This document shows positions 52,633 through 61,471 of a stretch of DNA of 64,000 nucleotides, piece after piece. Positions within the stretch are counted from its first letter, which is position 1; each line of letters starts with the position of its first letter. The stretch covers positions 2,189,001 through 2,253,000 of the forward strand of contig NZ_JAAAPL010000001.1 of assembly GCF_011317445.1 (NCBI RefSeq), in the 5' to 3' direction. The notes beneath the pieces were generated by a model that did no database searches, was not told the DNA's origin, and saw nothing but the letters and a program-made list of their open reading frames with translations. The stretch is from Chelativorans multitrophicus. Its GTDB lineage: Bacteria; Pseudomonadota; Alphaproteobacteria; Rhizobiales; Rhizobiaceae. The translations under genes and the position numbers were made by a program.

Positions 52633-53567
52633 TACTGGTAGCCTGGCTCGCAATCCTCGGCGAGCAGGAGCGGGCCGTCGAGGTGAAGAAACTCGGCGAA
52701 TTGAGCAATCACCAAGCCCGGCCCGACTGATAGCGACGACGACACCATACTGCCGACCATTATGCGCAGGCCCGCCGCGCGCGCGGCGGTGATCAGAGCC
52801 AGGGCCTCGGTCAGTCCGCCAGTCTTGTCCAGCTTGATGGTCGCGAAGCTGTATTTCCCAACAATGTCGTTAAGCGAGGCCAATGATCGGCAGGTTTCGT
52901 CAGCTGCCAAGGGCACCGGGCTGTTCAAACCTCGCAGGGCAGCATCTCGACCAGCGGGCAACGGCTGTTCCAGCAGTTCGATGCCCAATTCTGCAAAGCG
53001 CGGGAGATGGGTATCGAGGTGCTGCGGCGTCCAGGATTCATTCGCGTCCGCAATTAAGCGCGCGTTGGGCGCTGCCGCGCGAACCGCTTCCACCCGCGCT
53101 ATGTCATCCCGTCCGTTCAGCTTCAGCTTAAGGATTGGAAGGTCGGCATTGCGCTGGGCGGCGTTGGCCATGGCTTCAGGCGTATCCAGGCTGAGCGTGA
53201 AGGCAGTGGTAACTGGCGCCAGCCGCGGAAGGCCGGCATATTCCGCAATGGCGTGGCCAGAAAGCTTGCTCCGCAGGCTCCACATGGCGCAGTCCAGCGC
53301 GTTTCGAGCCGCACCGGGAGGCAGAGCCTCTTGAAGGGCCTCGATGCTAAGCCCGGCCTCCACCTCTTTGCGCAACGCGGTGATTTGCTCCATCACCGAC
53401 TCAACGGACTCCCCATAGTGGGCGTAGGGAATGCACTCGGCTCTGCCGGATTCTTCGCCCTCCGTCAGAGTTACCTCGACCGCATTTGAAACAGTCTTCT
53501 CCCCCCGCGCGATCCTGAATACGCCACGAATGGGAAGAGCATAATGGCGCACCGCCATGTAACGCAT
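52587..53567 (-). CDS. Enolase-superfamily dipeptide epimerase/N-acyl amino acid racemase-like enzyme
   Basis: This is a 326-residue protein. ATG 53567 has AAGGA upstream; the frame extends to 53627 without a ribosome site. The muconate-lactonising subgroup pattern is complete: KLKLN (acid/base lysine), metal ligands in DANES, LEQPLP and ADETC, and the second lysine in IKLDKTGGLTEAL, a hallmark of L-Ala-D/L-Glu epimerases and DgcA-like racemases. It inverts the carbon next to a carboxylate using Mg. It is divergent from the CoA transferase operon, so a non-peptide acid substrate is possible. Confidence 0.87.
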   Translation of the reverse strand: MRYMAVRHYALPIRGVFRIARGEKTVSNAVEVTLTEGEESGRAECIPYAHYGESVESVMEQITALRKEVEAGLSIEALQEALPPGAARNALDCAMWSLRSKLSGHAIAEYAGLPRLAPVTTAFTLSLDTPEAMANAAQRNADLPILKLKLNGRDDIARVEAVRAAAPNARLIADANESWTPQHLDTHLPRFAELGIELLEQPLPAGRDAALRGLNSPVPLAADETCRSLASLNDIVGKYSFATIKLDKTGGLTEALALITAARAAGLRIMVGSMVSSSLSVGPGLVIAQFAEFLHLDGPLLLAEDCEPGYQYHAGRLDPDPHVWPV

Positions 53568-53613
53568 AAAGTTATCCTTCCGGCTTGACGTGAGAAACCA
53601 TAAAGTGGATAAT

Positions 53614-53634
53614 GAAATCCATAACATGGATTTC
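53614..53634. promoter_or_regulatory. Perfect palindrome GAAATCCAT-AAC-ATGGATTTC, probable IclR operator
   Basis: Nine-base arms with a 3-base spacer, located between the divergent epimerase and CoA transferase starts, 19 bases before ATG 53653. The arrangement of TGGA/TCCA half-sites resembles IclR-family operators; an AACATGGATT word also precedes the IclR gene itself. Confidence 0.6.
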
Positions 53635-53652
53635 TACACTGGAGACGTTGCG

Positions 53653-54555
53653 ATGTCCACTCAGGTGCCGATGTCCCGGTCGACCGTACGGACAAGCAAA
53701 CTCGTTGACTTGACGGAGGCCATGGACGTCGTTTGCGACGGTCAGCTCCTGGTGCTTGGAGGCTTGTGGTTTCACAACAATCCATCCGCCCTTGCGCGTG
53801 AGATCGTCCGGCGGCGCATTCAAAATTTGCGCATTATCGCCGCGCCGCCTTCCGGATATGCCGTCGATCTATTGATCGGCGGGGGCTGCGTCGCCGAAGC
53901 CACGATCGGCCATGTGTCATTCGAGCATATGGGGCTTGCCCCAAATTTTCAGCGCGCCGCGCAGACGGGGGCTGTCAAGATCATCGACGCGGATGAAGCC
54001 ACGATACTCGGCGGGTTCATGGCCACGCTGGAGCATCTTCAAGACCACCCCGTCACGTCCGTGCGCGGAACGGACATCATGTCCTCCCCAATTGCTCGAC
54101 GCAACTCCGACGGCGTGGTTGCGCCTCGCGCCGTTGTTCCTGACGTCTGCCTCTTGCACGCACAAGAGGCCGACATTTATGGAAACGTGCGGAATTTCGG
54201 CAATTCCTTCGCCGATCCGCTGTTTGCAAAAGCGGCGCGCCACGTCATCGTCAGCGTGGACCGCATCGTCGAAAACAGCGAAGTCCGGAAGGAGCCGCAC
54301 CGGACGACTATTCCCGGCTATCTGGTGGACCGGATTGTCTGCGCTCCAGGTGGGGCGCATCCAGGCTCCAGCCAGGGCCTTTACCCGCACGACGAAACCG
54401 CGATCAAAGCATATATCAAGGCCGGCCAGGACCCCCGATCGTGGGAGGCCGACTATCTCGAGCCTCTGGTACACGCCCCTGGCACGCACGAAGACTATCT
54501 TGCGGCGATAGGGGGCTGGGAGCATTTGGTCGCCCTGAACGAGGTAGTCAAATGA
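53653..54555 (+). CDS. CoA transferase subunit A (GctA/IpdA-like)
   Basis: This is a 300-residue protein; ATG 53653 has GGAG eight bases upstream, while earlier in-frame starts (53590, 53626) would run through the palindromic operator. It has the alpha-subunit pattern LVVLGGLWFHNNPSALARE-like opening and AAPPSGYAVDLLIGGG, HVIVSVDRIVEN and PGYLVDRIVCAPGGAHPGS. Together with the next gene it forms a heteromeric class I CoA transferase or, as for IpdAB, a ring-opening CoA hydrolase. Overlaps subunit B by ATGA. Confidence 0.88.
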   Translation: MSTQVPMSRSTVRTSKLVDLTEAMDVVCDGQLLVLGGLWFHNNPSALAREIVRRRIQNLRIIAAPPSGYAVDLLIGGGCVAEATIGHVSFEHMGLAPNFQRAAQTGAVKIIDADEATILGGFMATLEHLQDHPVTSVRGTDIMSSPIARRNSDGVVAPRAVVPDVCLLHAQEADIYGNVRNFGNSFADPLFAKAARHVIVSVDRIVENSEVRKEPHRTTIPGYLVDRIVCAPGGAHPGSSQGLYPHDETAIKAYIKAGQDPRSWEADYLEPLVHAPGTHEDYLAAIGGWEHLVALNEVVK

Positions 54556-55322
54556 GCGGGTATTCGATAGGCGAGCTCATGGTCGTCCTCATCGCACGCG
54601 AACTGCGTGACGGCGATCTGGCCGTCACCGGGGCTTCATCACTGGTGCCGGTGGCAGCCTGCATGCTTGCACAGTCCATGCATGCACCCAACCTCACCAT
54701 GATCAGCCCAGCCGGGGTGGTGAATGCGCGGCCGCCCCGGCTCTATCATTCCGCATCGGACGGCCGCTGGTGCTTCAATGCAGAGGCAATCAACACCGGT
54801 TACGACTTGTTCGAGATGTCCGAAAACGGCCTGCTCGATGTCATGTTCTACGGAGGTGTCCAGATCGACCGTCGTGGCAATATCAACCTGACGGGAGTGG
54901 GCTATGACGAACATGGACGCCCCAAATTCCGCGGACCGGGCCTTGCCAACACTTCTTTCGCCGTGGTTTCGGGACGTATAATTCTATTCAGCGCGACCCA
55001 TACCAAGCGCACCTTTGTCGAAAAGCTGGATTTCCTGTCAGCAGCCGGTCACCTCGACGGCCCAGGCGCACGCCGCGCCAATGGCATCGAGACAGAAGGG
55101 CCGGTCTGTTGCGTTACGCCGAAAGTGGTCTTCGAGTTCGATGAGGAAAAGAATCTTCAGGTTCGTTCGCTCCATCCTGGCGTCTCCCAAGACGACGTCA
55201 TGGCAAACACGGGTTTCGAGCTGGCATGCGATGGCCCTTGGCCGAGCACCATCGAACCGACGGAAGAGGAACTGACGGTTCTTCGCACGCAGGTTGACGT
55301 GAGCGGTGAGCTCGCTCCCTAA
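54552..55322 (+). CDS. CoA transferase subunit B (GctB/IpdB-like)
   Basis: This 256-residue beta subunit begins at ATG 54552, overlapping subunit A (ATGA). It shows ELRDGDLAVTGASSLVPVAACMLA, FYGGVQIDRRGNINLTGVG and GPGLANTSFAVV, then a C-terminal VFEFDEEKN segment. In glutaconate CoA transferase the catalytic glutamate is in this subunit near residue 54; no clearly equivalent ExG was found at that position, which leaves open an IpdAB-type hydrolase role. It is followed by a CaiB-type gene after 29 bases. Confidence 0.85.
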   Translation: MSGYSIGELMVVLIARELRDGDLAVTGASSLVPVAACMLAQSMHAPNLTMISPAGVVNARPPRLYHSASDGRWCFNAEAINTGYDLFEMSENGLLDVMFYGGVQIDRRGNINLTGVGYDEHGRPKFRGPGLANTSFAVVSGRIILFSATHTKRTFVEKLDFLSAAGHLDGPGARRANGIETEGPVCCVTPKVVFEFDEEKNLQVRSLHPGVSQDDVMANTGFELACDGPWPSTIEPTEEELTVLRTQVDVSGELAP

Positions 55323-55351
55323 ACAACTAACCGCAAAAAATACGAACAAAG

Positions 55352-56611
55352 ATGAAACAGAGTAAACAGAACATGCAGCAGACATCGCTCAAAGGCGCAC
55401 GTGTAATCGACCTGACGCGGGTCGTTGCAGGTCCTTTCTCAACGACTATTCTCGCTGATCTCGGCGCGGATGTGATAAAGGCGGAGCGCCCTGGCGTGGG
55501 CGATGACAGCAGAAGCTGGGGGCCACCCTTCGTCGGGGAAGCGAGTTCGTATTTTCTTGGCTTGAACCGCAATCGGCGCAGCATCGCGATTGACCTGCAG
55601 TCTCCAGAGGGCGCGCAGATTATCCGCGATCTGGTCAAGCATGCGGATGTGCTTGTCGAGAGTTTCCGTCCAGGCGTGATGGAGCGACTGGGCCTGGGTT
55701 ACGAAACGCTCAGGCAGATCAATCCTTCGCTCGTCTATTGTGCCATCTCCGCCTACGGTCAGACCGGGCCATACAAATCACGCCCCGGATATGATCTGAT
55801 GATATCAGCCATGGGTGGGCTGATGAGCGTAACCGGGACTCCGGGTGGCGAGCCGGTCAAGACGGGCGTGGCGCTCATCGACGTGTGCACAGGCCTTCAC
55901 GCTGCTATCGGCATCCTTGGCGCCTTGTATCACCGGCAGGCTACCGGAGAAGGCCAGCGCGTTGACGCTTCGCTGCTGGGTTCACAGCTTGCGATGTTGA
56001 TCAATGTGGCCAGTGAATACCTCATCGGGGGCAGCATTGCGAAGCCGCAGGGCTCTGCCCATGCCAATGTTGCTCCCTATCAGGCATTCCCAAGCAAGGA
56101 TGGCTGGGTGCTCATGGGATCGCCGAACGACAAGCTGTTCGGGGTGATGTGCGATGCGCTCGGGCAACCTCAATGGAAGCATGATCCGCGCTTCGTCACC
56201 AATGGGGATCGCGTGGCGCACCGCGAAGAGCTCGTTGCCTTGATCAGCGATGTCACGCGCCAGCATCCAACCGATTACTGGGTGGACCTCTTGTCTTCGA
56301 CCGGCGCGCCGGTTGCTCCGATCAATACAATGGACAAGGTGTTCCAGAACGAGCAGGTTCAGCATCTCGCGCAAGTCGAACAGGTCGAGCATCCATTGTT
56401 CGGCAGTTATCCGGTTGTCACCTCTGCCTTGCGTATGTCGGCTACACCACCGGTGAAGGCCGCGCCTGCACCGCGTCTCGGACAGCATAGTCGTGAGGTC
56501 CTGTCGGAAGTGCTCGGGTGGGAAGACGATCAAATCGAGAAGTTAATCGCGGCAGGCGTTATAGAATTCCGTGAAGCCGGCGAACCTTTCCAAGGCAAGA
56601 ACGGCTCCTAG
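55352..56611 (+). CDS. Family III CoA transferase (CaiB/BaiF-type)
   Basis: This 419-residue enzyme has RVIDLTRVVAGPFSTTILADLGADVIK, NRNRRSIAIDL, AYGQTGPY and the catalytic aspartate in ALIDVCTGLHA. Close in type to the transferases at 38443 and 43018, it is the third such gene in the window. It is co-directional with the CoA transferase A/B pair, so the operon has two classes of CoA-transferring enzyme. ATG 55373 is a possible alternative start. Its end overlaps the convergent YeiH gene by 4 bases. Confidence 0.92.
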   Translation: MKQSKQNMQQTSLKGARVIDLTRVVAGPFSTTILADLGADVIKAERPGVGDDSRSWGPPFVGEASSYFLGLNRNRRSIAIDLQSPEGAQIIRDLVKHADVLVESFRPGVMERLGLGYETLRQINPSLVYCAISAYGQTGPYKSRPGYDLMISAMGGLMSVTGTPGGEPVKTGVALIDVCTGLHAAIGILGALYHRQATGEGQRVDASLLGSQLAMLINVASEYLIGGSIAKPQGSAHANVAPYQAFPSKDGWVLMGSPNDKLFGVMCDALGQPQWKHDPRFVTNGDRVAHREELVALISDVTRQHPTDYWVDLLSSTGAPVAPINTMDKVFQNEQVQHLAQVEQVEHPLFGSYPVVTSALRMSATPPVKAAPAPRLGQHSREVLSEVLGWEDDQIEKLIAAGVIEFREAGEPFQGKNGS

Positions 56612-57627
56612 GGTAAAGGTACAAGGAATGAGACGAGCACAAACCCCATCAGGGCGAGCAATACTACGGAGCATGTTGCAGCCAACATGACTCGTCCACC
56701 GGCGTGGAAAAAGGACCTGACATTCACGGAAAGCCCAAGCGCAGCCATAGCCAAGGTTGTCAATATGCTGGCGATTTGGGCCAAGATCTCTGCCTGTGCG
56801 GTTGACACAAGGCCAGAGGATCGAAGTGCAACCATCCCGAAGAACCCCAAAATGAACCAAGGGACCAGGGGTCTGGTTGCTTCACCCTTTTGACCGCCAA
56901 CTCGCACTTTCATTGCAGAGTTCAGTGCGAATACGACAGGGCCTAACATCAACACGCGGATGAGCTTCACGAGTGTCCCGATTTGAACGCTAACGGCCCC
57001 GACGGGCGCGGTAGCGGCAAGAACCTGAGGTACCGCATACGCTGTTATACCTGCGACAACGCCATATTGAGCGAGGGTCAGCTCAAGGTGATAATAAAGT
57101 AGGGGCAGCAGGAAAATCGCAAGAATGCCCAAACCTGCGGTGAACGCAAGCGCTGCAGCAACATCTTTAGCTGGCGCTTCGATGACAGGCGCAACAGCGA
57201 CGATGGCGGAGTTGCCGCAGATCGAATTACCGCAGGCAATAAGGATCGCAAGCTTTGCCGAAAGGCCAAGCAGCCGACCTATCAAGTAGGTGGCAGCAAT
57301 CGACAAGAATACAATGCTTGCCACGCCAACCACCAGCTCCACACCTGCATCGCGAATGGCCGAATAACTTATCGAAGCCCCGATAAGAACGATTGCAGCC
57401 TCCAGCAGACCTTTGGCGCTGAACTCGATGCCTGGTCTGAAGCGAGCTTCGATCGGGCGCCAGGTTGCGATAAAGATCCCGATGGCGATGGCAAGCACAA
57501 TGCTCTCGACCCACCGCACATGGAACACCATGAACTCTGCGTGCTCCATAGCGAGGGCCAGGCCGGCGACCGCTGCGGACAAAATAACGCCCGGAAAAAG
57601 TCGGCGGCTATTTTTAAGTATAGACAT
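56608..57627 (-). CDS. YeiH-family (UPF0324) putative sulfate/sulfite-type exporter
   Basis: This 339-residue inner-membrane protein has about 10 hydrophobic helices and the family motif ACGNSICGNSAIVAVAP, with AIVLIGASISYSAI and YAVPQVLAAT. YeiH homologues next to sulfonate-degrading genes are proposed sulfate or sulfite exporters; the transport reaction is not proven generally. It is divergent from a LysR gene as yeiH is from yeiE. The start codon lies inside TATAGACATTAT, a word also found beside the HutC-type regulator gene at 61341, which may link it to that regulator. Confidence 0.87.
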   Translation of the reverse strand: MSILKNSRRLFPGVILSAAVAGLALAMEHAEFMVFHVRWVESIVLAIAIGIFIATWRPIEARFRPGIEFSAKGLLEAAIVLIGASISYSAIRDAGVELVVGVASIVFLSIAATYLIGRLLGLSAKLAILIACGNSICGNSAIVAVAPVIEAPAKDVAAALAFTAGLGILAIFLLPLLYYHLELTLAQYGVVAGITAYAVPQVLAATAPVGAVSVQIGTLVKLIRVLMLGPVVFALNSAMKVRVGGQKGEATRPLVPWFILGFFGMVALRSSGLVSTAQAEILAQIASILTTLAMAALGLSVNVRSFFHAGGRVMLAATCSVVLLALMGFVLVSFLVPLP

Positions 57628-57630
57628 TAT
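57619..57630 (-). promoter_or_regulatory. TATAGACATTAT word over yeiH start, candidate GntR/HutC site
   Basis: Exactly identical to 61341-61352, upstream of the HutC-type GntR gene. HutC-subfamily regulators often bind GTATAGAC-like operators. At this site binding would block the YeiH translation/transcription start. Chance overlap with codons for Met-Ser-Ile is possible. Confidence 0.35.
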
Positions 57631-57734
57631 AGCTCATCATCGGCATGATCGATGATGGAACCTGTCACCTAACGTTGACCACATCCATCGAAAAAAAATC
57701 CATACAACGTTCGGAAAAATAGAATGATCTTCCC

Positions 57735-58637
57735 ATGACGTTTGAGCAGCTTGTCGTTTTCGTCGCCGTTGCGGAGCGAGAGCACCTAACCCAGGCCGCC
57801 GACGCTATCCATCTGACGCCATCCGCGGTGAGCGCGGCCATCAAGAACCTCGAGGGTTATTACGGTGTTGAACTCTTCCACCGCGTGGGTCGACGGATCG
57901 AACTCACCAGTACCGGGAAGACGTTTCTCGTTGAAGCGAAGGCGATGCTAGCACGCGTTCGTGCGGCCGAATTGATGTTGTCCGAATTGGGTGGATTGCA
58001 GCGGGGCAACCTCGGCGTGGCGGCAAGCCAGACCATTGCCAGCTATTGGCTTCCGCCAGTCTTGGTCGGGTTTCGCTCCAATTATCCGGGTATCCAAATC
58101 GACCTTACCCTTGGCAATACCCGGACCGTTGCCGAGGCAGTCCTTGATGGGCGCGCGGAAGTAGGCTTCGTGGAAGGCGAGATCGAAGCTGCAGCTTTGT
58201 CATCCGTGATCATTTCGGAAGACGCACTCATGATTGTCGTTAGCGCCAATCATCCTTGGTCTAAGGCCTCGTCGCTTAGTGTTGATGAATTGGTTCGCGG
58301 AAGCTCCTGGGTGATGCGCGAGGAAGGCTCCGGGACACGCTCCGAATTTGAAAATGCGCTCAAGCGATTGGGAGGAGCGCCGAGCGAACTGGATGTCGTC
58401 CTTACCCTTCCCTCCAATGAAGCCGTCCTTTCGGCCGTGCGAGCAGGCCATAGCGCCGCCGCGGTGTCGCATGCTGCCGCTGGGATCTACCTGCAGGAGG
58501 GCATCCTTGTACAAGCGCCGTTCGAATTGCCTACACGCGAGTTTCGCTTGCTCCGTCATAAGCAGCGACAACCGAGCAAGGCCTCGCTTGCCCTTGAGGC
58601 GGCATGTCGAAATTGCCGGGCGCCGCCGCCGCTTTAG
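57735..58637 (+). CDS. LysR-family transcriptional regulator (YeiE/CysB-like position)
   Basis: This 300-residue LysR protein has a winged helix at the N-terminus (FVAVAEREHLTQAADAIH, TPSAVSAAIKNLEGYYG, VELFHRVGRRIELT) and an effector domain beginning near residue 90 (GNLGVAASQTIASYWLP). Its divergence from the yeiH-like gene copies the enteric yeiE/yeiH layout, so it probably controls that gene. The 107-base shared region is AT-rich. The ligand is unknown. Confidence 0.92.
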   Translation: MTFEQLVVFVAVAEREHLTQAADAIHLTPSAVSAAIKNLEGYYGVELFHRVGRRIELTSTGKTFLVEAKAMLARVRAAELMLSELGGLQRGNLGVAASQTIASYWLPPVLVGFRSNYPGIQIDLTLGNTRTVAEAVLDGRAEVGFVEGEIEAAALSSVIISEDALMIVVSANHPWSKASSLSVDELVRGSSWVMREEGSGTRSEFENALKRLGGAPSELDVVLTLPSNEAVLSAVRAGHSAAAVSHAAAGIYLQEGILVQAPFELPTREFRLLRHKQRQPSKASLALEAACRNCRAPPPL

Positions 58638-58752
58638 AAGCAGGCATAAGGAAATTCATTCGATTTTACCGAACATACCGTGAAAAACGTTCTGCTAGTG
58701 CCCTCAACGGCAGCACGTTAGTAAGAAAAATCACAAGAGGGGAGAAAAACTT

Positions 58753-59757
58753 ATGCAAGAAATCTGGATTGACTATCTGAACGCGTTGGACGCAAAAGCG
58801 CTGGCACTTAGTAACGATGAAATCCTCAACGCGGTTTCCAAGGCGTTAGAGGCGCAGGGGCGGGGCGAAACCGTTATCGAGCCTCGCGTTCATCTCGTTC
58901 CCGAGAGCTCCGACAAGGGTCATTTCAACGTCCTCCGCGGTTACGTTAAGTCCCTTGGTTATGCCGGCGTCAAAGTCGTTGGAGACTTCGTCGACAACTA
59001 CAAACAGGGACTTCCATCAGAGATGGCAGTGCTCAATCTCTTTGATCCCGAGACCGGCGTACCTCGGGCTATTATCGATGCGACCGCGATTACGGATATG
59101 CGTACTGGCGCCGTTACCGCAATTGGAGCCCGGCATTTGGCCCGCAAGGGCAGCAAGATCCTGGGACACGTTGGTGCGCGAGGAACGTCTTATTGGAATA
59201 TCCGACTTCTCGATCACATCTTTGATTTTGACGAAATTCGCGTTCACTCCAGACGGCCAGAGAGCCGGAATGTATTTGCGAAGCGGCTTGAGAATGATCT
59301 CGGAAAGAAGATCATTGTGACCGATAACTGGCGCGATTGCCTTGAGGGCGCCGATATCATGGTTGAGGCGAGCCGGCTGCCGGAACCAACCCCTCTTTTC
59401 GAGACAAAGTGGGTAAAAAAAGGTGCATTCGTCGTTCCTTATGGGACGATGAGCGCGCTGGAATTCGATCTGACGGATATCATGGATAAAGTAGTCGTCG
59501 ATGATTGGGGCCAGTGCGGGCCCGGTCGCCCCTATGGTGCGCTTCGCCGACACGTTGACGCCGGAAAGGTGACAGCTGAAAACCTGCATGCCGAGATGGG
59601 GCAAATCGTGGCCGGCCTGAAATCCGGCCGCGAGAGCGACGACGAAACAATCCTTTTCTGGCACCGAGGCCTTAGCAGCACAGACGTGGCGCTGGGTGCT
59701 GCGATGGTTGAAAAGGCCCGTCAGCTCGGAATTGGGCAAAAACTCCGCTTCGCGTGA
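58753..59757 (+). CDS. Ornithine cyclodeaminase/mu-crystallin-family enzyme
   Basis: This 334-residue protein has an N-terminal substrate domain (RVHLVPESSDKGHFNVLRGYV, KVVGDFVDNYKQGLPSEMAVLNLFDPETG), ATAITDMRTGAVTAIGARHLAR, and the Rossmann domain with GHVGARGTSYWNI, where the family usually has GxGxQ. The family includes ornithine cyclodeaminase, ketimine reductases and amino acid dehydrogenases. GAGGGGAG precedes the ATG. A PhnD-like gene follows with a short overlap or gap, so an amino acid or imine derived from an imported compound is the probable substrate. Reaction unassigned. Confidence 0.88.
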   Translation: MQEIWIDYLNALDAKALALSNDEILNAVSKALEAQGRGETVIEPRVHLVPESSDKGHFNVLRGYVKSLGYAGVKVVGDFVDNYKQGLPSEMAVLNLFDPETGVPRAIIDATAITDMRTGAVTAIGARHLARKGSKILGHVGARGTSYWNIRLLDHIFDFDEIRVHSRRPESRNVFAKRLENDLGKKIIVTDNWRDCLEGADIMVEASRLPEPTPLFETKWVKKGAFVVPYGTMSALEFDLTDIMDKVVVDDWGQCGPGRPYGALRRHVDAGKVTAENLHAEMGQIVAGLKSGRESDDETILFWHRGLSSTDVALGAAMVEKARQLGIGQKLRFA

Positions 59758-59768
59758 GGAAGCACGCT

Positions 59769-60581
59769 ATGCTGGTCGCCTCATCGAGGATGTACAATGT
59801 CGCTCCTGAGGTCCGGAGCCTCTGGGACGGCTTTTTTGATTGGCTGTCCCGCCAGGCGGATGCCGATCTGGAGATTGTTGCTCACGACGCTCCGGCGCCG
59901 CTCTCTGAACTGTGGCAAAGACCTGACCTCGGCGCGGTGTTCATGTGTGGATATCCATTCATCAGCATGGCGCCTGAGCTTCGCCCAATCGCACTCGCCG
60001 CGCCTGTGGCTCTGGCGGCTTGGTCGCAAGCGAAACCGCTTTACGCAAGCCATATCGTCGTTGCCGCAAATAATGCGGCAAAGACGCCAAAAGACCTGTT
60101 TGGCATGACCTTCGGCTGGACCGTCCGGGACTCGCAGTCAGGATATCATGCGCTGCGTCGGTTCCTGCTGGAAGGCTTTTCCTCCGAATTCCGTGATGCT
60201 CTTCCTCCCGCCAAGGGGCCGTTCTTGAACCCTACGGGTATCATACAGGCGGTAAGAGAGGGGCTTGTGGATGCGGGGCCGGTCGATGCTTACGCATTCG
60301 AACTGTTGCGCGTCCACGCGCCGGAAAAAATATCCGGGGTGAAAGTGATTGCAACCACCCCATCAACCCCCTGCCCGCTGCTCATCGCGTCACGTGGTAC
60401 ACCTCATTCTCTCAGCGACAATCTGCGAAACGCGCTTTTGAGCGCACATGAGGACGCCGAAGGTGCCAAATGGCTAGAGTCTCTCCAGTTACGCCGCTTC
60501 GCCGAGGTCGCAATTGATGACTACGCGATCCTCGCCGAATACCCTGGCCGGATCGAGCTAGAGAGCTTGCACGCATGGTGA
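59769..60581 (+). CDS. PhnD-like phosphate/phosphonate-type binding protein without signal peptide
   Basis: This encodes about 270 residues of a PhnD-type binding fold: LGAVFMCGYPF, YASHIVVAANN, the conserved DLFGMTFGWTVRDSQSGYHA, and DAGPVDAYAFELL. No signal peptide is visible from ATG 59769 (GAGGAAG upstream) or from GTG 59754, so it may act in the cytoplasm as a sensor or enzyme-associated ligand carrier. It is directly downstream of the ornithine-cyclodeaminase-family gene and no ABC permease is near. Convergent with the HutC-type regulator gene 7 bases away. Ligand unknown. Confidence 0.82.
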   Translation: MLVASSRMYNVAPEVRSLWDGFFDWLSRQADADLEIVAHDAPAPLSELWQRPDLGAVFMCGYPFISMAPELRPIALAAPVALAAWSQAKPLYASHIVVAANNAAKTPKDLFGMTFGWTVRDSQSGYHALRRFLLEGFSSEFRDALPPAKGPFLNPTGIIQAVREGLVDAGPVDAYAFELLRVHAPEKISGVKVIATTPSTPCPLLIASRGTPHSLSDNLRNALLSAHEDAEGAKWLESLQLRRFAEVAIDDYAILAEYPGRIELESLHAW

Positions 60582-60588
60582 ACATGGA

Positions 60589-61317
60589 TCACAACGTCGG
60601 CAGGACGTACTCGCCGCGAAGATCCATGCGATCGCCGGCAAGGACCATGCGCACGCGCGTGATCGGCAAGGCAAGATGATAGGTTTTCCGCTCGATTGCC
60701 ATGCAAGCCGCACCCGGAGTCAGGTCCAGGGCACGCGCAAGCTCTTCGCCACTGGAAATGGCGCTGATGCGATGACTGACAGACGACCACGGAATATTCG
60801 ACATCAGCCACGGACTGGGTGCGATAGTCGAAAAATCGATGTTGCGCGCATCCGGCGCGGCCCCCAGATTGATGTGCCGGGTCTCGAGCATGACAGGCAC
60901 GTCGTCGCAATAATGCAGGAGCTCGACATAAACGACCTCCGCATCGTCAGGTAAATCTGGCCAGCTAAATGCGGTGTTGTTTCGCAGAACCGTCTGCCGA
61001 CGCAGCTTGAACGCATAGATGGAATTGCGTTTGAAAACATCTTCGCTGATATCGGTGAGGGGCAGCACGAATGTCTGCTGGAACTTTCGGATAACGATCG
61101 TTCCCGCACGGCGATTTCGTTCGACAAGCCCGAACTTTGCAAGTTCTCGTAGGGCCTTATGAATGGTCTGGCGGGAAACATTGAACTGTTTGACGAGTTC
61201 GGCCTCGGAGGGCAGTCTCTCCCCGTGAGCATAAAACCCGTTAAGGATTCGACCGGTCAACTCGATCTCGACCTGCCGTACTCTCGATTGAGATCCGCCC
61301 TTTTCAAACGCTGTCAC
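60589..61317 (-). CDS. GntR-family regulator, HutC subfamily (UTRA domain)
   Basis: This is a 242-residue protein from GTG 61317 with GGGGAAG upstream. It has an N-terminal GntR helix-turn-helix (HGERLPSEAELVKQFNVSRQTIHKALRELAKFGLVER) and a C-terminal UTRA ligand domain (VVYVELLHYCDDVPVMLETRHIN, then ALDLTPGAACMAIERKTYHLALP). HutC itself senses urocanate. Here the divergent genes are a betaine-type binding protein and a MIO-less lyase, so a thiourocanate-like effector is plausible (inference). TATAGACAT words in the shared region are candidate operators. Confidence 0.92.
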   Translation of the reverse strand: MTAFEKGGSQSRVRQVEIELTGRILNGFYAHGERLPSEAELVKQFNVSRQTIHKALRELAKFGLVERNRRAGTIVIRKFQQTFVLPLTDISEDVFKRNSIYAFKLRRQTVLRNNTAFSWPDLPDDAEVVYVELLHYCDDVPVMLETRHINLGAAPDARNIDFSTIAPSPWLMSNIPWSSVSHRISAISSGEELARALDLTPGAACMAIERKTYHLALPITRVRMVLAGDRMDLRGEYVLPTL

Positions 61318-61340
61318 AAGCTACTTCCCCAAAAATAACA

Positions 61341-61352
61341 TATAGACATTAT
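61341..61352 (+). promoter_or_regulatory. TATAGACATTAT, candidate HutC-type operator (regulator side)
   Basis: Located 24 bases upstream of the GntR gene start. TATAGACAT recurs inverted at 61472-61480 and the full 12 bases recur at 57619-57630. Confidence 0.5.
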
Positions 61353-61471
61353 TGCAAATCCGCCGGTCGTGAAGACCGGGAAGTCGCCATCAAACGCCGC
61401 TTCCGTCTGCCAACGAAATACAAATAATACCTTTACAATTTAGCGTTCCGGCTTGCGACCCTCCTCCGATT

